Positions 23,698 to 37,700 are shown, counted from the stretch's first letter. The stretch: DNA of 64,000 bases from Lonicera japonica (GCA_021464415.1 CM038470.1:7328394-7392393); one strand, 5' to 3'. Notes: generated by a model not told the origin, from the sequence alone. Made by a program: numbers and translations.

Positions 23698-25889
23698 CTA
23701 TTTCCTGGTAGAAAGATAGATTCCAGAAATAATGGCCACCCCAGCTATTGTGACTCCAACGGTTGAAAGTATCTTTGCAACTGAAACAACTGGCTTTTGT
23801 GAAGGCATCATGTCCAGAAGTTCATTCACCTAAGAAAAGAAAATTTCAACAACACAGATGAAAAGTGAGTAAATAAACCAAGAAGAACAATCCCAATATC
23901 TAAGATTTCATATTTGTAATACCATACTCCAAATATAATTCTAAAATACACAGATCTCACAACATATATATATACACATTATTGTCCTTCTACTTAACAG
24001 CTTAGCGCTTTTGGGTGAGAAGCTGTCTAATATGGTATTATAACTTAGGTTTTCCAAGGTCTTGGGGTTTGATCTTCCACCTGTATTTGTTCCCTGTTGT
24101 GTTTGCGCAGTATGAACCTGTTGTGATTGTGCACCAAGTGCACTTTGGTTTGTCTCAGGAACTGTGTTGGAGAAAGCATGATATACATTCTCGTCTCACC
24201 TAACAACTTAAGGTTTTGGGTGACATGTTTTTTAACACACAACACAATGTATATAATATTGTTTTATCACTGTGTGCTGCATATATAAATGGGAGAAACT
24301 AGGTTTCTGATCTTATCACTCATGTTGTTGTGTGTTTATGCATGTTTGTATTGTCGTGTCATCGTCGTGTCTGTGTTCTTGCTGTGTTGTCTTGCAGAGA
24401 CACACCGAAAACACGAACTGTCACCCTACCAACGATTAAGTAAAACCGTAATACACTATCATCAACGCATAACAGTAAAAAATCCGAACTCATCCATTCA
24501 ATTGGGGATCTACCTAAAGTGGCTCTTGTCAAATGGCTATTACTAGAAGTAGAACAATCCTTCCAAGGAAAATTTTTAACTAACCTCCACAGGCTGTTTC
24601 CAGTGCTTTTTAATCCCCTGTAAGTGCCCCTTTCCAACAACGGCAACGACTGAACTATGCTCACTGGCAACTCTTAGTAATTTGGACGACATGTACCTGA
24701 ATAACAACCATGTTAGAGCACACAAAAAAAAAAATTCAAACATTAAATTCTTATTAAAATAAGACACCTCCCCAAACAAGAACATAAAAAAAAAGAAAGA
24801 AAGAAAGAAGCAGAAGTCCAAAAAATGAACTCAATGAGAGGTAGAATAAAAATATCACAGAAGTAAAGATACAAACTTGTCTCGCTCATGTACAAGGGTT
24901 TCCATTAGAGTGGGGAACTCCTTGCTCATTTCTTGAATCACAAGAGTCAACATGTCAACATCATCCATTTCCTTCAGCTGAAGGATAAATCAATCAATAT
25001 CAAATTTTAAATCGCTAAGGCTCAATAACATCAACATATTGAAGTTATTCTGAGTTCGTCATGGATGTAGCATACCATTCTATTCAGATCCTCCGCATTT
25101 GGTAGAAAAAATGCTTGGAACAATAAAGAGTACAGTAATTTTGTCTTGTGCCAAAGCGGCATTTTCCCCCATGTCCGCCTTAATGTGATCTATTCAGCAA
25201 ACACCACAATCACCCTTATATAAAATACGTTTTCAAATACAACATTAATTTCATGAGATTAGTTACACATAACATTCATTTTTTCTTGTTTTCAACAAAA
25301 TAAACAAACTCGCAACAGAAATTTACTCACATTTACAGGGCGATCACCAAGAATCACCTTGCCTCCGTATTTCATTGCCTCTTCAAATGCTACACGAAAC
25401 TCAGAACCCGGAAAAACCTCAAGCTTATTAGCAACCTATGTTAGAAAATGAAGAATTGTTAAAAGAGGTTTAGTTACGTTACTCTAGCTAAACCAGAGAG
25501 GCACAAGGCAACTTGTGTTATAATTATTACAAATTTAGCAGTCATAATCATGCCTTAGCAAGAAACCAGCTGTAGAGTATTCCAAAGAGGTTATTCTTTT
25601 TCTTCCACATGTCCACCATTTCTGCCATAGTCGGTACCTGCTGAACAAAAAATTAGAACATTTACAAGTGCAATATAGAAGAAAAATGAGCAGTTACATA
25701 CTGTACACATAAACTATTTCAAAAAACATAAAGATAGTAATGGAAAGAAGAATAGCTCACTAAAGTATTCAGCTATTGGACAAACTAATCCGCTACACTT
25801 GATAAGACTAGCCAAAATGGTACTAGGAGGACAAAACTAAAACCAACACTGATGGCAGCCCAGTAAATAAGGAAGGAAGGGGGGACGGG

Positions 25890-25928
<39 letters not shown>

Positions 25929-28279
25929 GGTGGTAGTAGAGGATGGTTGATAGTTGAGAACTAAAGCTACTTTTGTCATTCAATTGACTTAAAGACAAGC
26001 TATAAGTCGACCTAGTGGATTTGAAAGACATATTCAAGTTTGAACAATAAGTAGCTGATTTGTAGCTCGCCACACCAGATGGTAAAGCATTGTAACTTAA
26101 TACCAATTGTAAACAAAATTTGTTGATTTTGTAGTTTTATTCTTTACTAATGTCGTAACACAAAGAGGCTTAGCAAAGGAGATTAAAACCATAAGGTCAT
26201 AACCATTTAATTTTGTATTGCTCTTATCGAGATAGAAAGACATGGCCAGCTCTATGGGAAACCATGCAATTTCAATACATCCAGGGATGATCTTGCAAAT
26301 TTCCAAATACACAAGAGATGATGGATTAATTTATACTATGGTTATTCACTTTTCGTTAAAAACCCAATACAAAATAACAATACTCTGGCACATGCTGATA
26401 ATAGGCATCATGTATCTAAGGCAAAAGTGCTTTCCCAACCTACATTTTTAGACCTTGTGTGTTGAGGTCTGTCAAGAAATAGCAATATACCAAGAGAGAA
26501 AGAAGATTGATAATAACAACTTCTAAGAATAATAATGGGAAATGAGAAAGAAAGATTACAAACAACAGAATAAATAATACAAGTACATACCTTCAAATTC
26601 TGAGGACTAAGTACAGCCACACGACTAGAGCATAATTCCAAAAAAACCACCTGTGTCCAATGAACCCAATTTGAATTGAACGCAATTCCATTATGAAACT
26701 AATTGCATCCATGAATCAAGTATCAAGAGTTTCAAAAGAGAATAATCACCTCTGGTTTTAAGTAACTAATTACTGCTTGAACTTCTTGGCAGGATTCCTG
26801 TAACAAGAATAAATAAATGAATGGAAATTACTATTGCTTTGATAATGTTATTTCTTAAACTATTCTGGTGGCTACAATTACATTAAGCCAGTTACTATCC
26901 AAAAGTTGAGATACATATTTACCTCGTTCAAACTTATGGATATGAAAAGGGTCTAAATAAAAAATAGTAGTAAGCATAACTTCACATTAATATTCGAAAT
27001 AATTTGGCAGTATTATTGTACAAATTTGTATATCGTCCATACTTAATACTATATTATTTTTGTGTGTATGAAATCCAAACCACCATTTGGCCCATTGCCT
27101 TTATCCAACAGGATTGCTTCCAACAAACCAATTCGATGCGCATAAAGCAACTAAATTAAGCTATCAGCAGTATATCCAGAATTCATAAGCTACTCACTCA
27201 ATTTCAGTACATCACTCTTGATAAAAGGATTTAGGTCACTAAACACTTTGCGTACTTATTCCCATTCCCATTCTACAGTTCCGAGTGGTGAAGCTTTTAC
27301 TCAAGGGAACAGGCTTAGACGGAGTGATTTCTTGTATATCACCATACCAACTTAATTTTCCTTGGCTATCCTCAGCTATTCAACTGTTTGGTTCTGGTGC
27401 ACTAATTGTTCTTTGAGAAAAATAATTAACTAAATTAGATTTAACTTCAAATAACATATTGACAAGTGAAAATACAGAACTTCAAATTCTCTCATTATTT
27501 ATGATCACAGCCTATAGTTTTCATAGTCCACAGCAATTGGCATTAATATGTGTCGTCAAAATTCTTGGCAGCAAAAGGGTGTTCTTCAATCTTTTTTCAA
27601 ACTAGTTTAATATTTTTGAACTTTTTCTTCCAGAGATCTGAAATAGCAAAAACCTAGACACATTCTATCCTTGGTTGATCCTGGAGAAAAACAATTGCCG
27701 AAGCACAAGAGCGTAATCAAGTTTTCCCCTTGGCAACCAAACAAAGAGAAATAAGTGAAAACGAGTTAAATTGAATTGAATTACCATCGAAACATGAGCA
27801 GTTCCGACCAAATAAACATCGCAATTCCCTCCTTCAGCCGACGATTCGCACGATAGCATCATCACACTCCGTGAAAGCTCCTCCGGAATAACCCTCCTCC
27901 TCTGCTCGCCTTCAAATACCCCTTCCCTTTCCCTAGACACATCGGTACCTCTATCTTCATCAAAAGACACAACGCTCTGATCCGAATCTTCGCCACTCAT
28001 ATGATTAGCATTAGTGCTATCGACGTGGATGAAGGGCTCCATTTCCGGAGGGTGAGCGGCGGAGTCGGAATCCATCGCCGTCTTTGGCGCGTGGGGTTCA
28101 CGGCTTCCAGAGGAATAGGTGATAGCGGAGTGGTGGACGTTGTTGGATGTGGATAATTGCGTGAAGTTGCGTACTCTTGTAGAAGATGCAACGGAGGAGA
28201 GGGATGGAGTGCAGCGGACGGGAGCGGTGATAAAGAGGTGTGAGTTGAGGAGTGTGAGTGTGCGTGCGGAGCGACGCAT
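23698..28279 (-). CDS. TraB-domain protein, copy B (complete)
   Basis: Nine exons in transcript order: 27785-28279, 26750-26797, 26591-26650, 25554-25637, 25331-25435, 25076-25189, 24877-24977, 24585-24696, 23698-23829; 416 codons, close to the usual size of plant members. Conserved TraB blocks are GTAHVS (exon 1), VVFLELCSSR (exon 3), GDRPV (exon 5), HERDKYMSS across exons 7-8 and VVGKGHLQGI (exon 8). The last exon encodes a single hydrophobic segment (VGVTIAGVAIISGIYL) ending in STRK, a tail anchor. Known Arabidopsis relatives sit in the outer mitochondrial membrane and take part in ER contact and mitophagy; that role here is inferred from family. The N-terminus is basic and Ser-rich. The start is the ATG at 28277-28279. 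Intron 4 begins with GC. The gene is head-to-head with the CCCH gene, 3.4 kb apart. Confidence 0.93.
25892..25926. repeat. (GA)n microsatellite, length differs between blocks
   Basis: 35 bp of GA repeat in TraB intron 3. The matching tract in block A (1637-1655) is 19 bp. Confidence 0.85.
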
Positions 28280-28709
28280 AGAATAAAATCGAAACTGTTG
28301 CCTTTGCTTTGCTGCTGGCAATGTACCCGGTGGGGGCGTCGCCCGTTAGTATTTATTAAGTTGGCCGGTTATTTACATATTATTATTAAATATTTTATTT
28401 TTTTTATATTTTATTTACCTTATCATAAATAAATAAATATGTATTATTTTTTCGATAATAAATAAATAAGTGTATATTATTCGTTTAATGACAAGTTATA
28501 CTTAACTCGTTTGTCATTAGACAAACAGGCCCTACCCTGAAGTGAAACATTAAGTGCGACCGCCTTACGCCCATTATTCAAGGGGGTCTAAATTATTATT
28601 TTTTAGTAAGTATTATATTAAATTATTATAATTAATAACTGATTTAATATGTTGAAAAGAAAAAAAAGATCAAAGAAACACTTATCTAGAAGTTAAAAAA
28701 TAAAAAGAA

Positions 28710-28747
<38 letters not shown>

Positions 28748-31715
28748 ATTAACTCAATCTCAAAAATGAGCTTTGAATTAAAAGTTTCAAAATCAAACAA
28801 ATAATTCACTTGATAACTAAACTGAAGATTTTGTCGATGAATCTGAACAGCAAAATCATGTTAAAGAATTTATAGGAATTGATAACTTAACTAAAGATTT
28901 TGTTTATATTATAGTCTTTTATTTTAAATTTTTATATATTGAAGTTTGAATCGATACAATTTATTTAGCTTGAATGTTAAATTTTTAGTTAATTTGAACA
29001 GGTTAAATCTTGGTTGAAAAATAAGAGTCAGTTCACCACTATAATTAAATATATATATATAGGGGCTTAATTTTGCTTTTACCCTGGACCTGAAAAATTC
29101 AAGACTGACACTGTAGACGAATTGCACTTGCTCTCTTGTTATTAAACGAATGAAAAGTAGAATGTTACTAAATGTTTTGTGGAGTGTAAACAGCATCCAT
29201 TTTTTATTAATCAAAGTAAAATTTAGGCAAGCACTATTTACGCACCGCATGTTATTTAATAATAATAAATAAAGATAAAATCCTTTATTTGCACACCACC
29301 GATTCATCTTTTTACCCAACTGTTATTACTTACGGTTATAATTAACCAAGACAATTATATATAATTAACTCATAATGATATTTTAGCATTGAAATGACAA
29401 TTAATGTCCATACTATTACTATACACATTGAAATATTCGTGAGAGATCACGTTCAAACTCGCTCCTCATCCTCCTCTTCTTCTTGATCCAAAGCTGCAGG
29501 AATCACCATTGATTGAACAAAAGCAAGTTGGACATCACGTGAGTCATCGCTTCTGTAACTTACTCCTTATTGAGCTTTAATAAAGACATTTTTCGTTCGA
29601 CATTTGGCGACAATAGAGAAATATTTTTAGTTAGAAAAGGATGATGCTCGATGAACATCAAGTGAATGAGTTCCATAAATTTACTCAACATTGAGTGAAT
29701 GATATACAAGTACCTTATTAGACATCCGGCAACAATGCACAACTCGCCCCTTTATCAATAAATCAATACCACTAAAAAGATAGACATGGGGCAAGTGAAA
29801 GGTGAATATAAAAAAATATATATATTAACCAATCTTAGTCGATTTCTCACTAGACCTAGTAAATTTTTTTAGTGAAATAATATTATTTTTAAAATATCAA
29901 TAATTCAATGTAATTTGGTTCAATTTTATAATATTACTCCCTAAACACATTTGATTCAAATTCAATTTCATTATTTTAGTTTCAATTTTCGGCCCCATTC
30001 AATTTTTGAATTGCCACAACAATCCTACTGCTCATACTATATTTATGCGGTCCGATGCCATCTAGTCTAGACAACACTTATGGGTACGTCAGTGGATTTA
30101 ATGGTAGAGTATTTTAACACCCAGCAGCAAAATTCCTCCCACGCTTAACATTTTATTTATTTTAAAAAATAAAACACCGTTCAAAAAAGTTTCATCAAAT
30201 ACACACATCTGTATTTTATTCTATTCCACCTGTGTATATATATATATATAGTGAATGAATCATTTACACACTCATTAAATATCTTAATATATTTTTTTAA
30301 TACTCAACAATATCTCAACACATTTATTTGATATGAAATATGATAACATAAAAGAAAATTTTGGATATATATCGCCCCCTATTTAAAATGGAAAGTGATA
30401 AATATACCTCTTTATTTTCTCACTAACACCCTTTCAATCTTATACCTCTATTTTTATAATTTTTATCACAAATACTATATTCTATCACCTCCTAAGTCAA
30501 GAAACAGGTGAAATAACTGGCGAAAGATAGTATAATTATTTTATTGTGATTAAAAATTAATTAATAAATTAGTAAAGAGTGTTGGTTAAAAGACCCTTAA
30601 TATTTTGTTTTAACACCAATTTTTTAAGTACCCAAACTTAATTTTTATTTTTGAAAGAGCACCCTAATTATTTGAGCGCCTTAATTAAATAAAATGAAAA
30701 AAAACAAGTCTCTATTTTTTTTTTCTTTTTAAATAAATAGATAGATATATGTTAACATCGTCATACCGTATTAAAACTTGCAAGAAGGAAATTGAGAGCA
30801 CTCAGAGCAGGAGTGGAAGTAAGCAAATGCTGAAGGAAAATAGTAGAGTGTGTACTCAATACCCATGAAGAACAATAACGACGTAGCAAAAACACACAGT
30901 ACCACGTGGTACTTTCCCACACCCAATACATCATCCTTTGTCCATTGCATAAACATGGCATTCCTAAACATCCCACTATTAATATTCACTTTCTTATTCT
31001 TCTCTTTAAAGTCTCCAAAATGGTTAACGCCATTAGTAATATCAGTCAGAGTGGTTATGAAGGGTGTGAATAAGACGGTGGAATGCTGTGCCTCCATTCT
31101 AAAAATTCAAATGTTTCTTCATTAAGAGATGAAGATATGTAATGAGATTTTTGTTTCTTATTATGGTGCTTAAATTATGAGTACATTTTCAAAATTAAAA
31201 TATAATTTAATTGTTTATGAGTGTTAAAATTAAAAATGTCTTTATTAACATGCATTAGTAAAAGGATGAAGAGAAGAGTGATAAAAATAAATTTAATATT
31301 ACTTGAGTCAAAAAATTTTAGAAAGTGTCGATGGAAAAAAAAAAAAAAAAAAAAAACCCTCACCGCCTTCGAAATAGATGACAAAGCCCACGGAAAATAT
31401 ACCAAAACCCGAAACCAAAAAACAAACAAAAGGAAAAGGAAAAGGAAAAAGAAAAAGAAAAAGAATAGAGGTAAAAACGGAAGAGAAACACCAAAATCCA
31501 AACAACCATAGCCAAGGCAACGCTAGGGCTTGCTCGCAGTCTCTCTCTGGAGGCGGACGCATTTTAACTGGTTCAGATTAATCTCAGCATATCAATTGCA
31601 GCAACCTGGACGTCGTCGTATTCATTTCTTATATGCACTTTTACTCATCAAAGCAGTCGGAACTTCGAAGGTTATACATATTTATCATCTATCGATCTCT
31701 CTATATATATCCAAG
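28280..31715. other. Divergent intergenic region of block B
   Basis: Shared upstream region of TraB and CCCH. It contains the hAT-like element (28526-29113), a GA tract (about 28716-28744), the empty site of the block A MITE (30060/30061) and the purine tract before the CCCH leader (about 31430-31465). The open frame at 30771-31097 (minus) has no recognised product and differs from its block A partner at several amino acids. Confidence 0.6.
28526..29113. mobile_element. hAT-like non-autonomous element (block B)
   Basis: Counterpart of the block A element at 4257-4848: starts CAGGCCCTACCCTGAA, ends before TAGACGAA, with TAGACAAA on the left flank. Non-coding. Confidence 0.6.
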
Positions 31716-34700
31716 ATGGTAGAACGAAAGCTGTACAAGACGAGACTATGCGTACTTTATCAGAAAGGACACTGTCCTCGCCAGACTTGCCACTTTGCCC
31801 ACGGCGATGCCGAGCTCCGTCGCTTCTCTGCTGGTTCCTTCAACGGTAAACTCTGCTTCTTAAAACGCATTTTTAGTTTTGGTGTTTTTTTTTTCCGCTT
31901 ATGCAGGAGCTTCAGCTTCAGCTTCAGCTTCAGCTACAGTTTATTTATTTAATTTAAAAGCATATACCTGTTTAGCGTTGTATAGCCTAATTTATTAGTA
32001 ATAGACTAACACCAGCGCCTCTGATAAGAGAAAATAGGTCCACATTACATTGATCAACCGAAAAGGCTTTCTAACATTTTTTCTAATTGTAGAATATCAA
32101 GTATTACCTAGTGTTTCAAACTTATTTCTATTTATATATTTATACGTTTTAGTAGTCATGTAGTGGAATTTTAGGATTTTAGTGCTTGTTTGCTTCAAGT
32201 TTTTGTTTGTTTCTTAATTCCAAAATGGTAATTTCACATGGAAAGCTTTGGCTTCATCAGCTCAAGATTTAACCTCTTGACACAAACTATAAGACCAAGA
32301 GACTCTTCATGTGAATTTACCAATTTTGGATTTTGATTAAAAGATGGAACCAAGCGACGTCTTCTTCTTTAGTCTTCTGTAGTCCACTTTAGGGGCAGTT
32401 ACAAGGCCGGTTCTAGGGATTTGGAGACCCCAAGCGAAACTTGATATCGACGAAAATTGGGGCCCATATCATTGTCTTCTCCTTTAACAAAACAATCTTA
32501 AAATCATATTATTTAACAATTTGAAGCCAAAAAGCTCCAAAAAATAGATCCAATCAATTATCGAATTTTAAAAAATTAAAATTAAGGCAACAAGTAAGTG
32601 ACTAAGTATGGCCCGAGGGGATGACGGAACGGTGTGGAGGTAGAGACTGGAGTGGCGCTGTTGTAGTTGCTGACGCCTGATAGAGCTGGAGGGAGGTGCG
32701 AGGAGGGCGAAGGTGGAGGGGAAAACCAGAAAAGAAGAAGAAAATTAGGAGGGAGCAGAGAGAGCCTGAGAGTTGCATTTCACATTTTCACTCTCTCACT
32801 TTTATTGTAAATTTCATTTTTTTAAAGAGCCCTTAAACTTTTCTTTCTTACAATTAGGTACGCGGGGGGGGGGGGAGATATTGGTATATTTCTTGAAAAC
32901 ACTCCCACTTTTCATTAGATCATTGACAACCGAGTAAGGTATATGTTATTCGGTTGTGAAGTACTGAGTATAAACTTGATAATGCCTTACTCGGTTGTCA
33001 AGGATCGAGTATATAGGCTTAATGGCTTATACTTGGCTTTCAAGAACCGAGTAATAGACACCTTACTCGGTTGCAAAGGACCGAATGAAAGTGGGAGTGT
33101 TACCAAGTGTTTTTGGGGTACCGATATCTCCACCCTTAGGTACCCTTAATTATAAATTTTTACATATAAACCCTTAATTTTTTTTTAGTGCCCTATGTCA
33201 AAGTGGTGCCCTAGGCAAATGCCCAGATTGATAAGGCACTCTAACTGGCTCTGGGCAGTTAGTGAAATTCAGGAAAATGAAGTGGAATGCCATATAAAGT
33301 AGAATATGGCACAATCTTAAATTAGTAAAATCACAGTTCTAGTCTCCATTCATGTCAAGAGTTTGAATTACAAGATACTCCCTCTATCCCTTGGTGGGAG
33401 TCCAAGTTTGACTTTTACATTTTTCTAGAGAGCACTAATTTTATCACAATCAATGGTTTATAACAAAACTTATTTCACATTCGAAGTTTTGGTACGTTGA
33501 TTATGTTTTGAAAAAGAAAATGAACTCTTAGTTTGGGACATTTCAAAAAAGAAATAGTGGACTCTTAATTTGGGATAGAGGGAGTATCAATTAGTTTAAA
33601 TGCTCAAACTTATAAAACACAAAGCTGGACTAAAACCATATTAAAAGAGCATATTTTTAAAGAACAGGTTTAGCTTTTTTAAGACCTTAAACTCATTCCC
33701 GGCTTGGGTAGACTTTGATTAGCTCCCCTTCAAATCTATCATTCAAAGACTATCTCATAGATCCTATGAACTCATGCGTTTCCTTTAGATTGGTTATATG
33801 TGTATATATATATATTGTATTTATCCGGTGGGAAATGGGATTTCATCTTCAATCACCTTTATGCTGTTTTTTTCTTTTTAAACTCTCATTTGGATTTGGT
33901 TTCTGTATTATTATGATTTTATATGCGGCTTACTTCTGAATAAGTCAGAGAATACTGCCCATGTGTTATAATTGCAGAGTGCAACTGGGCAGAACCCTAA
34001 GTTATTTATTGATTGAATGGAGATATCATCACGTAGAGCCATTATTGTATCCAAAGTTTGGTTATTTCATTAATCTATTATCAGTGCATATTAACTGACG
34101 GGTTTAGTATTTCTTTATCAGAATGGATGTGCTGGTTGGTTTAGCTTAATGCTGCTTGTGCTATTGTTTCTTGGCAAACTTCATCTTAGGATTCCTAATG
34201 CATCTATGAAACAACAGTATATGTGAGGGATCAGAATTAGGTTTTGTGGCCACATTTCTTCAACTCTTCCATTATACTTATCACCAGATGGTTCAAACAT
34301 TCAAATGTATACCCTCATAAAATCCTGCACTTTGTGTATTTGTGGAGCATGTGGGCACTTCATATGGCATCTTCTTGAATATGACACTTCAAGGAATCTC
34401 TTGGATGGGATTTTGTACCAGAATAGTCCAATATATTTCATGTCGGATGGATTATACTTATGTTTTGATGTGGCATCAAGGAGAATCCTGCATCATAGGG
34501 AATGAATTGTATTCTCAATTCTCAAGAACAGAAGATGTCTACTATCTTTATCAGTTGCTTCATGTGGGATGGATTATACTTATATTTTCTCACTGTTGTA
34601 AGCTCAAACATGGATATTTCTATATCTGTTCATTATATGAGAGCTGTAATTTCCATGGCCCTTTTTGGAACTCGCAAGAAGGCAATATTACTATCACTAA

Positions 34701-37700
34701 TATGTTAGTCATGTTATTCTGTGTAATGGTAAGGCAACTTTTATCTGATTATGGTCTTTGTGCTTGTTTTCTACTTCAAATTATTGGACGATGTTCCTTC
34801 TACTGGAATTATTTTTACCTTTTCTCTATGCAGGAAGGCGTGAATATCGAGATAGTGACTCGAGAGATGAGCTTGTTCGTAGGCATTCTTCGCCAAGAAG
34901 GTATTCCCCTGGAAGAGATGCAAGAGGCCGGCACTCATCTCATGGTCAGAATTTGCGTCCTTTGTTTCTCCTTCTATTATAGAGGTTTTGTTGATAAAAG
35001 TGCTGGCTGTTTACCTGTGGTTTTCTTTCTCTTATGGAAAATTTTAACAACCAACCATATGTAAAGAATATAAAGTTGATGTTTATTGATAATTTCCTTC
35101 TTCTCCGTGCTGATTTTTCTTCTCTTACCAGTTTTGTTAATTTTTTTGTTTTACTCTATTAGCAGGATATAGTCCTCACAAACTTATCCGGAAAAGGAGG
35201 TATTTCAAGCTGAATTGTTTCTCCTTATAATTATTTTTGGCCCTTTTTTTATTGTCCATATTTAATCAAATGTTTTGGTTTTATCAATTTTTTTTGGAGA
35301 AAGTTGGGAGCCTGACAGCTCGTAAATTGTTTTGACTTTATCTTTGGGGTAGGGTGGATAAATTAATCTCAACCACTGAATTTTCTTAAAATCAAAATGA
35401 CCAGAACACTTTCTTTTTTCCGGGGGGGGGGGACTTGAGTTGAATGACCGAATGAAGTAGAGTGAAGGATGAAATTTTGGGGAAACCAACTTCAGGTGAT
35501 GTGCTTTTAAACCATTGCCCCAGAAATTGGGTAGAGTTTGTTCGTTCTTGGTGTTTGTTTCCTTAAGACATTTTGGCGAGCTGCCCTCCCTTGTTTTATA
35601 TATTTAAGTATGTATAACGAGAAGTTGTACCTTGCTGGTTGTCACATTGTGGGGAACTATGGCATCTACTCTTAAAAATTAACCTTTAATGCCATTTGAA
35701 AATATTAGACTAAATTACTGCATTATATTCTATATGTTGCAGTGATGACAAATGCAAAAAGAAACATCAGTTGGATGGCCAAAGTGATTTCTCTGAAAGT
35801 TTAGAAGTCTCAGATGAGACAGAAGGTCAAGTCAAAGCCAAAAAGCCCAAGCCTTTTGATTCAAAAGATTTTCTTCAAGAGAAGGTTCAAATAATGCGGT
35901 GTTTTAAAATTTATAACTGAAAAGTTGGTAATATCTCCAGGTATTGGGCCCACCTTATTGCTCCTCAAGTTACATGACTAGCTCTTTTTTTTTGGCTGTT
36001 GAATTTTGATGTGTAGTTAAGGGAAATGCAGTCTGAAATTGATATTTTGGATGATCGCAAACACCAGCTGCAGGTTAGTTTTGTTTATTTGTAGTTGCGT
36101 GGCGTATTTATTTATTTATGCACATTTAACATAAAATACCATTCTGACTTTACAACTATTTCTTTGTTTTCACCTCCTTTGTTATGATTCATTCTGGTTC
36201 TTTCTTCACATCTATTTGGCAACATTGCTTCCTTTAGCATCTCATTTTAAATGTTAATGCTCAGTCTCTATTTTATGCTTTTGATTGTTCAAGATCTCCC
36301 TGGAAGAGAGGGACCAGCAAGCAGATAGTCTAACTTCTAAAATTAAAGAGCTTGAGATGCAACTGTGCACAGAGAAAGAGGAATGTAAAAGGTATTTCTG
36401 TGCTTCATAACCATTTTTCCGCTGTGAACAAAATCTACACTATTACATGTGCATAATGTCTTACTGTAAAGCGTTATTCCAGATGAATTATTCCGTTTTC
36501 TCACTCTTTTGTTATTCTTTTTTTTTAAAATACTATTTTAATCCAGGATCTCTTCGAAAATAAAAAAATTCATTAGAGCGCATAATCGTCATTCACGGCT
36601 ACAAGATGAACTAAAGAGGCAAGCTTTCTTACGTTTTTTTTTTTCAAAAAATGTTTTTGTGCTTCATTTTCTGCACACATTTGTTTGTTTGATGATTTAT
36701 TTCTTTTTTCGTATTTTATATTTCTTTAACCTTAGGTCAGAAGCTCGACTTCAGAAACTGGGGGAGAAGATATACTCAGATGCTATTAGACCTAGTGCCA
36801 CTGAAGAGGATACAAGCATCAATATCTTAAGTGATGAAGAGACCCTTGGGAATCATATATCAAGCCCTCGGAATGAGCAACAAAAGAAGGCTTCTCCAAT
36901 CAAGAAAAGGCCAGAGATCCACCCGGTGGAAGTAAATGAAGAATCAAAACAAGGTAGACTAAATTTATGTACTTGTAAATAAAGTTCTTTGAAATATTTA
37001 GCAACTGAAAGATTTGATTAAAACATTGGAGATGCTCTAAGGGTCCGTTTGATAAAACAGTTGGAAAACGATTGGAAAACAATTAAGTTTTATGAGAAGT
37101 TGGAACAAGAGAGGAGTGATTGGGTGAGATGTTGTCCGCCTTACCGATCCCCCAAAGAATTGGATTCCATGGGAAAACTGAAAAAGTAATAGAACATCTC
37201 ACCAAATCACTCATCACCCTTTCCAACTTCTCATATAAATTAGCAGCGTTTTCAACTTTTTTTCCAACTTTTTGTCAAAGACACCCTAAGTTTTTTTCTT
37301 CTCTCCTTGCGAAGAATAAAAGGAAAAAGGCGGTTCTTAAGATCTACAAATTAATGATTTCTGAATATTTTGTAGCTAGACCCTTATGTCTACCAATAAC
37401 TGGCGTATATGTTTTTAATAGTTAGTAAACTGTATACAGAGGCTGAATATTTTACCCTCATGCATTGTTTGTTCCAACAACTACAGCGTTTGAAACCCCA
37501 AAAAAGCTGTAAGATGTCTAATGCGTCTGCACCTACTTTAATTTCTCACTTGATTGCTAAAGTTTTCTGCCATTATATGGTCCTTTTTTTACAATATCGT
37601 TCTTTGACAAAGATTGCTTGTAGTGTTGCTTGGTTGTGTTAGTTGTTTCTTTTTGGTTCTTTGCTGGGGACATCTTGTCCCCTTTATCTGTATCCTTTTC

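Larger units (their letters stand above)
24257..37667. repeat. Block B of the large duplication (matches 1-11995)
   Basis: Position 1 aligns with 24257 and 11995 with 37667, same strand, with few substitutions and many small indels. Large differences are the 426-bp MITE only in A, about 1.95 kb of CCCH intron 1 only in B, and a 27-bp indel in the CCCH 5' leader (extra in A near 7780-7800). Block A probably continues left of the window. Confidence 0.95.

Noticed and set aside
23930..24256. LTR-like phrases (TTTTGGGTGA twice, AACTTA(A)GGTTTT twice) in TraB intron 8
   Set aside because: No bounded ends, target duplication or primer site could be found.
28280..28321. Upstream extension of the TraB frame to 28321 (4052 in block A)
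   Set aside because: The first codon there is TTG, not ATG; the ATG at 28277-28279 is the first usable start.
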